Source: Bacillota bacterium (GTDB lineage Bacteria > Bacillota > Clostridia > Oscillospirales > Ruminococcaceae). From it: 5,131 bases of DNA. Below the pieces are notes generated by a model that was not told the origin of the DNA, did no database searches, and saw nothing but the letters and a program-made list of their open reading frames with translations. Below are positions 1 to 5,082 of this stretch, piece by piece. Made by a program: the position numbers and the translations under genes. The stretch is taken from assembly GCA_023395695.1 (NCBI GenBank), contig JAEWYJ010000300.1:1-5131 (forward strand), read 5' to 3'. Every line of letters begins with the position of its first letter. Within the stretch, counting starts at the first letter, position 1.

Positions 1-195
1 TCGGTGCACCTCTGCCGCGGCAGACTGACCGCGCTTTTGGTGCTGGAGCTTTCGCTGCTGGGTTGGCGCATGTTGGATTTTTTCATTCATCCCTGCTTGT
101 TTACACTGCCGTACCGTTATACCGTCAAGGGCCTTTACGCCCATTATCTGCTTGAGATGGCCAAGCGCGGTATGGATAAAGTGGAAGAAGCGTAG
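1..195 (+). CDS. 3' end of an integral membrane protein, possibly DUF975-like (partial)
   Basis: The reading frame is open from the first base of the window and ends at TAG 193-195, so this is the C-terminal 64 residues of a longer protein whose start lies outside. The visible part has a hydrophobic run (LTALLVLELSLLGWRMLDFF), a second hydrophobic patch around FIHPCLFTLPY, then a polar, charged tail ending KVEEA. The pattern of a hydrophobic stretch with LSLLGW, then a PY motif and an aromatic-rich amphipathic end (YAHYLLEMAKRG), resembles the last membrane segment of DUF975 integral membrane proteins, which have no settled function. That assignment is by eye from a short fragment. A GTG at 4-6 is in frame but has no room for a visible ribosome site, so it is not taken as the start. 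The gene converges on the proBA block and is followed by two hairpins. Confidence 0.6.
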   Translation, partial: SVHLCRGRLTALLVLELSLLGWRMLDFFIHPCLFTLPYRYTVKGLYAHYLLEMAKRGMDKVEEA

Positions 196-216
196 CAATA
201 ATTGCATAGATTAAAA

Positions 217-250
217 GCGCCGCGCCTGTTGTTTAAAACAGGCGCGGCGC
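217..250. terminator. Perfect 14-bp hairpin in the convergent gap; probable terminator
   Basis: Arms 217-230 and 237-250 are exact reverse complements (14 bp, very GC-rich) around a 6-base loop, GTTTAA. It starts 22 bases after the stop of the plus-strand gene. On the plus strand the following bases (GTGCTATTGTGCTT) are only moderately T-rich. Read on the minus strand the stem is followed by TTTTAATC, a better U-tract, so it may act as a back-up terminator for the leftward operon as well as ending the rightward gene. Confidence 0.65.
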
Positions 251-351
251 GTGCTATTGTGCTTGTGCAGCCGCGTAAAATAGGCCGTCAAGACAGTGCG
301 TTTCTAAGTTTGTCGCTATATTTTTGAAAACTTTATCTCAGTTCCAAAAAG

Positions 352-388
352 AAAAGCTTTGCGCCGCTGTCCCCGGTGCAAAGCTTTT
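352..388. terminator. Bidirectional intrinsic terminator between convergent genes
   Basis: Arms 352-362 and 378-388 are exact reverse complements (11 bp, AAAAGCTTTGC), and an inner GC stem (363-366 with 374-377, one G-T pair) extends the hairpin. On the plus strand it runs into TTTTTGTTTTT; on the minus strand it runs into TTTTCTTTTTGG. Both directions therefore have a U-tract. It lies 12 bases beyond the stop codon of the last gene of the leftward operon and is its natural terminator. Confidence 0.88.
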
Positions 389-400
389 TGTTTTTATGAG

Positions 401-1108
401 CTAAGAGCGCGGCTGTTCGCCGGTATCGACATCGCCGACAGCGCTGATATAATAGCCCTCATCCCACTTGGTCAGCGTATACAGCATATACTTTTCAGGG
501 GTGGGCTGATCGGAGTCTTTGTTGGTCTGCGGGTCGGTACTCCAGATATTGCCCGGCGCGACATAGCCGACCGTCAGCGTGACGGTGTCGCCCTTTTTGA
601 CAATGCTTGTAATAGCGGGCGAATAAGCCACCTTATTGACCGAAGGCACGCGATAGGCCGAAATTTCGGGGTCGAACAGGTAGCTGGCATCGTTATCCTC
701 AAAGCTCTGGTGGGTGAGCACGACGTTCGGACCAAACAGCTTGGTGGCGGCTACGTTGACGTCCGATGAGGGGACAAGCAGCAGGCCATTGTCGTCATAG
801 GTATAAGCGCCGCGGTTTTCACCCATCAGCGCCGCCCAGAGCGACGATTGCAGCAACAGGCTTTGCTCGACGTTTTCCACCCGGGAAATGGGGACGGGAT
901 CCATCATGACGACCGGGCTGATAAAGCTTTGGTACCGCGCGCGCTTGGCGCTGTTGTCAAACAGCCCGCCAACCGTGTCAAACCCCCAAAGGACCACCGA
1001 AAAAAGGCCGACGGCGGCAAGGGCGACAAAGGTTCCGCCGATGATGGTCGCAAGCTTGCGGCGCTGGGCCGGGCTGCGGCGCGGGCGTATGGTTTTGGTT
1101 CGTTTCAT
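401..1108 (-). CDS. Hypothetical single-pass membrane-anchored protein, third gene of the proBA operon
   Basis: I do not recognise a named family. The 235-residue protein starts with a very basic cytoplasmic tail (MKRTKTIRPRRSPAQRRK), then one hydrophobic segment at about residues 19-42, then a polar domain of about 190 residues that should lie outside the membrane. There is no lipobox cysteine and no clear signal-peptidase site, so it is probably an uncleaved N-in membrane anchor. The outer part has the segment YQSFISPVVMMDPVPI (59-74) and a C-terminal half rich in beta-strand-like stretches (VTLTVGYVAPG, KYMLYTLTKWDEGYYISAVG). The start ATG is set by GGAGG at 1113-1117, four bases upstream. 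The gene begins 10 bp after the proA stop and ends just before a strong terminator, so it is very likely cotranscribed with proB and proA. A role in proline synthesis is not shown by the sequence; it could simply share the transcript. Confidence 0.85.
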   Translation of the reverse strand: MKRTKTIRPRRSPAQRRKLATIIGGTFVALAAVGLFSVVLWGFDTVGGLFDNSAKRARYQSFISPVVMMDPVPISRVENVEQSLLLQSSLWAALMGENRGAYTYDDNGLLLVPSSDVNVAATKLFGPNVVLTHQSFEDNDASYLFDPEISAYRVPSVNKVAYSPAITSIVKKGDTVTLTVGYVAPGNIWSTDPQTNKDSDQPTPEKYMLYTLTKWDEGYYISAVGDVDTGEQPRS

Positions 1109-1118
1109 GCTTCCTCCG

Positions 1119-2366
1119 TCAGGCGCGAATCTGCCCGTCGCCTGTCACGATATATTTGATTGAGGTCAGCTCACGCAGACCCATAGGCCCTCTCGCGTGC
1201 AGCTTTTGGGTTGAGATGCCAATTTCGGCGCCGAGGCCGAATTCTCCGCCGTCGGTAAAACGGGTTGAGGTGTTGACATAGACCGCCGCCGAATCCACCT
1301 CAGCCACAAATTTGTGGCTGGCCGAGACGCTGTCGGTAACAATACCATCGGAATGCCCGGTCGCGTATTTTGCGATGTGGGCAATGGCTTCGTCAATGCC
1401 GCCAACCACCTTCACTGCAAGAATATAGTCGTTATATTCGGTTTCCCAGTCGGCGTCATTTGCGGGCTTAATATCTCTTAAAATGGCGCGGGCTTCCGGA
1501 CAGCCGCGCAGCTCGGTGCTGTGGGTGTCAAGGGCTGCCTTCATCATCGGCAGAAATTTTGCCGCAACGTCGCGGTGTACCAGCACCGTTTCAAGGGCGT
1601 TGCAGACCGAGGGACGCTGTGTTTTGCTGTTATCGACAATATTGACCGCCATCTCAAGGTCGGCGGCCGCGTCAATATAAACATGGCAATTACCCGCGCC
1701 GGTCTCAATGGTGGGCACGCTGGCATGCCGGACAACCGACTGAATCAGCTTGGCGCTGCCGCGCGGAATCAGCAGATCGATGTAGCCGTCAAGCCGCATC
1801 AGCCGCTCGGCGGTATCGTGGGAGGTATCCTCCACAAAGCTGATCGCATCGGCCGGAATACGGGCCGACTGCAGCGCCTCGCGCATGAGCGACACAAGCA
1901 CGCGGTTGGTGGCGTATGCTTCCTTGCCACCGCGCAGAATGCAGGCGTTGCCGCTTTTCAGGCAGATGACGGCAGCGTCGACCGTCACATTGGGGCGCGC
2001 TTCGTAAATCATAGCAATGACACCGATTGGCACGCGGATTTTAACAATGCGTAAGCCGTTGGGGCGGGTGAGGCCCTCGTCAATAGCGCCCACAGGGTCG
2101 GGCAGTGCCACAACCTCCTCGGTTGCGGCGGCAATGCTGTCAATACGCTCACCGGTCAGCGTCAGGCGGTCAATCATAACCGTTCGCACGCCGGCGGCCT
2201 CGGCATTGGCAATATCCAGCCGGTTGGCCTCTAAAATGGCCGGCTTATTCTCACGCAGCTTTTGGGCAATGGCGAGAAGGCCCGCATTTTTAACGGCGGT
2301 ATCCAGCGTTGCAAGCGTACGGGCCGCCTTGCGGGCATTCTTGCCTAACGATACAAGGTCATACAT
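1119..2366 (-). CDS. proA: Glutamate-5-semialdehyde dehydrogenase (gamma-glutamyl phosphate reductase)
   Basis: Cytoplasmic enzyme of the second step of proline synthesis: it reduces glutamyl-5-phosphate to glutamate-5-semialdehyde with NADPH, and the product cyclises to pyrroline-5-carboxylate. At 415 residues it is full length for the aldehyde-dehydrogenase-superfamily ProA. Visible family marks are the IYEARPNVTVD segment (120-130), LKSGNACILRGGKEA (136-150) of the cofactor-binding region, ETGAGNCHVY (221-230), the catalytic cysteine C255 in KTQRPSVCNA, and the ProA signature stretch from V321 to I342 ending YATGHSDGI. The C-terminal FTDGGEFGLGAEIGISTQKLHARGPMGL (370-397) is also typical. 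The ATG overlaps the end of proB by 8 bases (2359-2366), and a ribosome site GGGAGG (2374-2379) lies inside the proB tail seven bases upstream, suggesting translational coupling. Nothing catalytic appears missing. Confidence 0.98.
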   Translation of the reverse strand: MYDLVSLGKNARKAARTLATLDTAVKNAGLLAIAQKLRENKPAILEANRLDIANAEAAGVRTVMIDRLTLTGERIDSIAAATEEVVALPDPVGAIDEGLTRPNGLRIVKIRVPIGVIAMIYEARPNVTVDAAVICLKSGNACILRGGKEAYATNRVLVSLMREALQSARIPADAISFVEDTSHDTAERLMRLDGYIDLLIPRGSAKLIQSVVRHASVPTIETGAGNCHVYIDAAADLEMAVNIVDNSKTQRPSVCNALETVLVHRDVAAKFLPMMKAALDTHSTELRGCPEARAILRDIKPANDADWETEYNDYILAVKVVGGIDEAIAHIAKYATGHSDGIVTDSVSASHKFVAEVDSAAVYVNTSTRFTDGGEFGLGAEIGISTQKLHARGPMGLRELTSIKYIVTGDGQIRA

Positions 2367-3153
2367 CCTGCTTCCTCCCTAAAAAGTATGTGCCCACCGG
2401 CACGCCGTCAAACAGGTCGTAGAGCAGCGCGGGGTTTGAACCGTTGATAATCGACATGTCGATGCCGGCGCCGCAGGCGATATCGGCAGCGTGTATCTTG
2501 GTCACCATGCCGCCCTTACCGAACATGCTGGAGCTTCCGCCCGCCAGATGGCGAACCTCCTCAATATCTTCGACCAGGGGGATCAGCGTGGCGGTAGAAT
2601 CCTCCTTGGGGTTGGCGGTATAAAGGCCGTCTATGTCCGACAGCAGCACCAGTACATCCGCATTAATCAGCGTTGCCACAATGGCCGAAAGCGTATCGTT
2701 GTCACCAATTTCTATTTCCTCGGTCGAAACGGTGTCGTTTTCGTTAACAATCGGAATAATGCCGAATTCCAGCAGGCGCTCAAAGGTGTTGATGACATTT
2801 TGCCGCCGCTGCTGCTGCTCTACAACATCGCGGGTGAGCAGAATCTGCGCAACCGAATGGTTAAACTCCCCAAACAGCTTGTCGTAGGTATACATCAGCT
2901 CGCACTGACCGACGGCGGCACACGCTTGCTTGGTCGGCATGTCGGCAGGTCGGCTTGGCAGCCCAAGCACCCCAATGCCAACGCCGATGGCGCCCGACGA
3001 GACCAGCACAATCTCCTTGCCGCTGTTCTTCAGATCGGCCAGCGTCTTGACCAGGCTCTCAAGACGGCGGTAGTTAATCAGGCCGCAGCCGTGGGTGAGC
3101 GTGGTCGTACCGATCTTAATGACAATGCGTTTCGCTTCCTGAAAACGGTTCAT
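2359..3153 (-). CDS. proB: Glutamate 5-kinase, short form without PUA domain
   Basis: Cytoplasmic kinase that phosphorylates glutamate with ATP to glutamyl-5-phosphate, the committed step of proline synthesis; the labile product is thought to be passed to ProA. The 264 residues cover only the amino-acid-kinase fold. Motifs in order are IKIGTTTLTHG with K13, VSSGAIGVG (51-59), NENDTV (137-142), GDND (150-153), SDIDGLYTANP (172-182) and the ProB signature GKGGMVTK (212-219). E. coli ProB is about 367 residues because it has a C-terminal PUA domain; here the protein stops about where the kinase domain ends, a form known in various Clostridia and other bacteria, so it is not taken as a truncation. 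The start ATG has GAGAGG at 3164-3169, ten bases upstream. The 144-bp gap to the preceding CNNM gene shows no convincing terminator and no T-box-like AGGGTGG element, so read-through from upstream is possible. Proline feedback inhibition is expected from the family but cannot be read here. Confidence 0.97.
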   Translation of the reverse strand: MNRFQEAKRIVIKIGTTTLTHGCGLINYRRLESLVKTLADLKNSGKEIVLVSSGAIGVGIGVLGLPSRPADMPTKQACAAVGQCELMYTYDKLFGEFNHSVAQILLTRDVVEQQQRRQNVINTFERLLEFGIIPIVNENDTVSTEEIEIGDNDTLSAIVATLINADVLVLLSDIDGLYTANPKEDSTATLIPLVEDIEEVRHLAGGSSSMFGKGGMVTKIHAADIACGAGIDMSIINGSNPALLYDLFDGVPVGTYFLGRKQDV

Positions 3154-3297
3154 AACGTCTTTTCCTCTCTGTTAGGGTGTTTTCTTAAATATCAAAGACG
3201 AAGGGCCTGCCCGATGCAACCCCAACATTTTTGATGCGGCAAATTACATGCTTGACGCCAATTGCCCTGCATCTGGGACTGGACGCTTCTGGGCAGC

Positions 3298-4566
3298 CTA
3301 TTCCTCGGGTGCGGGCGGCACATAGCGCATAATAACCGATACAATGCGCTGCTCGGCCATCTCGGAAATTTCGACCCGGATGCCGTTATATTCAAAGCTG
3401 TCGCCCACCGAGGGGATGCGCCCCAGCTGTTCAAACGACCAGCCGCCCACCGAGGAATATTCGCTGTCAAAATCGCGCTCCTCATAGCCGATGCGGTCAA
3501 GTGCGTCGGTAATGGGGTAGTCGCCCGATACGCGGTAGACGTAAGACTCGAGCGCTACAAAATCAATCTCCTCGTCCTCGTCCTCGTCCCATATTTCACC
3601 GACCAACTCTTCCAACAGATCTTCCATGCTCACAATGCCCATTGTACCGCCAAAGTCGTCAATGACCACGGCCATATGGGTGCGCTGACGTTTAAAATCG
3701 TTTAAAAGCAACGCGGCACGGTGGCTTTTGTGCACAAAAAGCGGCTTGGCCAGCAGGGTGCTTAAATCGACAGGCGACTGATCGTGAAGCAGCGCCTCAA
3801 GGTAGTCACGGGTATGCAGAATACCGATGATATTGTCAAGCGAGCGCTCAAACACCGGAATGCGCGAAAAACGCTCATTGAGGATGATAGCACGTATTTT
3901 TTCGGGCGGATCGGTCATGTTGATGGCCGTTATGTCGACGCGCGGCGTCAGAATTTCCTGTACGGTGGTGCTGTCAAACGACAGCGCCGACTGCATCAGC
4001 TCAGAGCGCTGCTCGTTGAGCACGCCCTCTTCCTCGATAGTTTCAATAATATTCAAAAGCTCCTGTTCGGTGACCAGCGGATGATTGGCGCTGTCGCCGT
4101 AGAGTTTGGAAACAAGCTCCTGCAGCTTGACGAACAGCAGCGACAGCGGCATTAGAACATAAATAAAAACCGACAGCGGCCCGCACAGAGAAAGTGCGAT
4201 TGACTCGGCGTTTTCCTTGGCAATGCTTTTGGGCAGCACCTCGCCGAAGATCAGAATAACCACCGTGGTGGCGGCGGTGGCAATGGCAACGCCACCTGCC
4301 CCGAATATGCTGGTGGCCAGCACCGTAGCGGCCGAGGCCGCCGCGATATTCACAACGTTGTTACCGACCAGGATGACCGACAGCGTACGGTCAAACCGCT
4401 CAATCATTCCTAAAGCACGCTGGGCGCGGGGGTCGCCGTCCTCCGCCATCGTTTTAAGGCGCACCTTATTGATGGATGAAAGCGACATCTCAGAGGCGGA
4501 AAAAAACGCGGACAGGGCAATCAGGGTAAACAGCAGTATAAACGTCCATAAACCGTCTGTGTCCAA
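3298..4566 (-). CDS. CNNM / HlyC-CorC family transmembrane protein (DUF21, CBS pair, CorC_HlyC domain)
   Basis: Members of this family act in divalent cation (often Mg2+) export or homeostasis; some are annotated as hemolysin-like. The 422 residues show the full domain order. An N-terminal DUF21/CNNM membrane domain (about 1-155) has hydrophobic segments near 7-23, 61-83, 88-110 and 125-147 and the family motifs FFSASEMSLSSINKVRLK (21-38), GNNVVNIAAAS (68-78) and GEVLPKSIAKEN (108-119). A CBS pair (about 205-325) opens with LTPRVDI (206-212) and includes FSRIPVFE (233-240) and MAVVIDDFGGTMGIVSMEDLLEELVGEIWDE, split at about residue 310. An acidic linker (DEDEDEE, 327-333) leads to a C-terminal CorC_HlyC domain (about 340-416) with SVGGWSFEQLGRIP. 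The only start that keeps the first membrane helix is TTG at 4564-4566; an in-frame TAA lies at 4585-4587. The substrate ion cannot be deduced. It precedes proBA in the same direction. Confidence 0.93.
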   Translation of the reverse strand: MDTDGLWTFILLFTLIALSAFFSASEMSLSSINKVRLKTMAEDGDPRAQRALGMIERFDRTLSVILVGNNVVNIAAASAATVLATSIFGAGGVAIATAATTVVILIFGEVLPKSIAKENAESIALSLCGPLSVFIYVLMPLSLLFVKLQELVSKLYGDSANHPLVTEQELLNIIETIEEEGVLNEQRSELMQSALSFDSTTVQEILTPRVDITAINMTDPPEKIRAIILNERFSRIPVFERSLDNIIGILHTRDYLEALLHDQSPVDLSTLLAKPLFVHKSHRAALLLNDFKRQRTHMAVVIDDFGGTMGIVSMEDLLEELVGEIWDEDEDEEIDFVALESYVYRVSGDYPITDALDRIGYEERDFDSEYSSVGGWSFEQLGRIPSVGDSFEYNGIRVEISEMAEQRIVSVIMRYVPPAPEE

Positions 4567-4583
4567 AAAAAGCTCAACTCCAT
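4564..4583 (-). promoter_or_regulatory. Translation start region of the CNNM gene: TTG start with weak SD and a T7 run
   Basis: The annotated TTG start (4566-4564) is preceded by GGAG (4581-4578), 11 bases away, which is longer than the optimum. Between them is a run of seven Ts (4571-4565). An ATG at 4583-4581 lies upstream but in another frame and soon hits a stop. One extra T, or a -1 slip in the run, would join that ATG to the gene as MELSFFLDTDG. So the start is either a weak TTG, or the T run is miscounted or slippery. Confidence 0.5.
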
Positions 4584-4626
4584 TTTAAATATACAAATTC
4601 CATTGCGTACGGTTATAAGCAAATAG

Positions 4627-4654
4627 ATTAAACTTAATTTTAGCATGGTTGCAA
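4627..4654 (-). promoter_or_regulatory. Candidate sigma-A promoter directly upstream of the CNNM gene
   Basis: On the minus strand TTGCAA (4654-4649) and TTTAAT (4632-4627) are separated by 16 bases in an AT-rich stretch. They match the -35 and -10 consensus at 4 and 5 of 6 positions. The expected start of transcription is near 4620, about 55 bases before the TTG start codon and downstream of the 4708-4734 terminator, so the gene could be transcribed independently of the region to the right. Confidence 0.5.
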
Positions 4655-4700
4655 AAACTTCTCAACAACAAATTATGAAGTCTTTGCAAAAACTATCCAT

Positions 4701-4734
4701 AAAAGGCAAAAGACCGCCTTGACGGCGGGCTTTT
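4701..4734 (-). terminator. Intrinsic terminator at the end of the ncRNA/leader segment
   Basis: On the minus strand GCCCGCC (4730-4724), loop GTCAA, and GGCGGTC (4718-4712) form a hairpin with one mismatch, extended by four A-T pairs (4734-4731 with 4711-4708), followed by TTTTGCCTTTT down to 4701. On the plus strand the stem is followed by CTTTTGTGTGT, so weak activity that way is possible, but no plus-strand gene lies upstream. It sits between candidate promoters at 4870-4898 and the CNNM gene. Confidence 0.75.
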
Positions 4735-4863
4735 GTGTGTGAGGAACTTTCCTGTTCTGTCGGGACCTCCGGCTGGCCCTGTGCAGTTGGAGAGCTGGAA
4801 GAGGCCATGCAGATTTAGTGGGGGACAAACCACGACCGCCACAACAGGAGATGAAGGATTTCT
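4701..4863 (-). ncRNA. Candidate structured small RNA or regulatory leader (about 160 nt), family not recognised
   Basis: This segment has a good extended -10 promoter at its 5' side (4870-4898, expected start near 4863), no convincing coding frame, and an intrinsic terminator at its 3' end. Visible pairings are UCCUGUU (4849-4843) with AACAGGA (4756-4750), closing about 85 bases; GUGG (4833-4830) with CCAC (4821-4818); and GC-A-UGGCC (4810-4803) with GGCCA-GC (4778-4772), one bulged base. The outline of a closing stem, a large unpaired bubble and an inner stem-loop, then a terminator, recalls 6S RNA, but it is shorter than the usual 180-200 nt and I cannot match conserved 6S bases. The alternative is a leader of the CNNM gene with transcription attenuation: GGCGGUC at 4840-4834 repeats the 3' arm of the terminator exactly. 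One inner stem (CAGUU/AGCUG, 4784-4797) pairs better in the plus-strand RNA, which is evidence against the chosen strand. Confidence 0.4.
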
Positions 4864-4869
4864 AAGCTA

Positions 4870-4898
4870 ATTTTAACAGAAATTTCATAAAAATGCAA
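4870..4898 (-). promoter_or_regulatory. Candidate extended -10 promoter for the small RNA/leader
   Basis: On the minus strand TTGCAT (4898-4893), a 17-base spacer and TAAAAT (4875-4870) occur in an AT-rich stretch, with TGT directly before the -10, giving an extended -10 (TGN). The -10 matches consensus at 5 of 6 positions and the -35 at 3 of 6. Transcription would start near A4863. Confidence 0.6.
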
Positions 4899-4957
4899 GC
4901 AGTAAATTGAGAAAAAATTTGCACGCACCTTTGAATGCAAGGGCATATAAAACACAT

Positions 4958-4993
4958 CGGGTATACCTGTTCAGGCGTCAGATTTTATACCCG
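4958..4993. repeat. 8-bp inverted repeat enclosing a 10-bp palindrome, possible operator
   Basis: CGGGTATA (4958-4965) and TATACCCG (4986-4993) are exact reverse complements 20 bases apart. Immediately inside the left arm is the perfect palindrome CCTGTTCAGG (4966-4975). The right arm overlaps the -10 of the candidate promoter at 4984-5012 and the centre (about 4975) falls at its predicted start, where a repressor site would be expected. As RNA it could also form a stem, but no proper U-tract follows, so a terminator is less likely. Confidence 0.5.
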
Positions 4994-5012
4994 GAGCGAA
5001 ACGGCCATGCAA
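4984..5012 (-). promoter_or_regulatory. Candidate distal promoter reading towards the small RNA and CNNM gene
   Basis: On the minus strand TTGCAT (5012-5007), a 17-base spacer and TATAAA (4989-4984) give a -10 matching 5 of 6 and the same -35 and spacing as the promoter at 4870-4898. It lies downstream of the terminator that ends the right-edge gene, so it would begin a new transcript near 4978. The -10 is inside one arm of the inverted repeat 4958-4993. Confidence 0.55.
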
Positions 5013-5039
5013 ATTTAAAGCAGGCGAAATAAAGGTAAA

Positions 5040-5070
5040 AGGAGGATGGGGCATACCGACCCATCCTCCT
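5040..5070 (-). terminator. Intrinsic terminator of the right-edge gene
   Basis: AGGAGGATGGG (5070-5060 on the minus strand) and CCCATCCTCCT (5050-5040) form a perfect 11-bp stem with a 9-base loop, followed on the minus strand by TTTTACCTTTATTTC. It begins 12 bases after the stop codon of the gene ending at 5083. The 5' arm happens to contain a Shine-Dalgarno-like AGGAGG and an ATG; both are explained by the hairpin. Confidence 0.9.
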
Positions 5071-5082
5071 GAAAGATTGCTG

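Larger units (their letters stand above)
4567..5082. other. Gene-free intergenic stretch of 516 bp
   Basis: No reading frame here has a ribosome site and plausible composition. Reading leftwards it holds the terminator of the right-edge gene (5040-5070), a promoter with an inverted repeat (4958-5012), a second promoter (4870-4898), a GC-rich foldable segment with its terminator (4701-4863), and a third promoter (4627-4654). The part 4899-4957 shows no recognisable feature beyond AT-rich sequence. A 15-base near-repeat, GGCCATGCARATTTA, occurs at 4803-4817 and 5003-5017, exactly 200 bp apart with one mismatch. Confidence 0.7.

Noticed and set aside
359..769. Plus-strand open frame of 136 codons opposite the hypothetical membrane protein
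   Set aside because: Its start lies inside the terminator hairpin 352-388 and it has no ribosome site. The minus-strand gene has a strong ribosome site, a membrane anchor and operon context.
1521..2054. Plus-strand open frame of 177 codons opposite proA
   Set aside because: Antisense shadow of a clearly functional proA with its catalytic cysteine intact; no recognisable protein features.
3190..3219. Possible proB promoter, TTGCAT-N18-TTGATA on the minus strand
   Set aside because: The -10 matches consensus at only two positions; no better pair was found in the 144-bp gap, so proB may be read from upstream or from a promoter not visible by eye.
2491..3234. Plus-strand open frame of 247 codons opposite proB
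   Set aside because: It is the antisense shadow of proB, whose kinase motifs are unmistakable; the plus frame shows no family motif and its composition is that of a reverse-complement reading.
3154..3297. T-box or other proline-responsive leader before proB
   Set aside because: No AGGGTGG-type T-box sequence, no long stem and no terminator hairpin with a U-tract; only short complementary segments such as GGGC/GCCC.
3192..3500. Minus-strand open frame of 102 codons overlapping the end of the CNNM gene and the gap before proB
   Set aside because: Most of it is an out-of-frame reading of the CorC_HlyC domain; the rest is a cysteine- and arginine-rich tail without family resemblance or ribosome site.
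4662..4808. Minus-strand 48-codon frame starting ATG at 4808 within the leader (MASSSSPTAQ...)
   Set aside because: No ribosome site, low-complexity start, and it reads straight through the terminator hairpin, which generates its KARRQGGLL segment.
4741..4860. The foldable RNA read on the plus strand
   Set aside because: One inner stem pairs better on this strand, but there is no promoter to its left (only a terminator) and no terminator to its right, so the minus strand is preferred.
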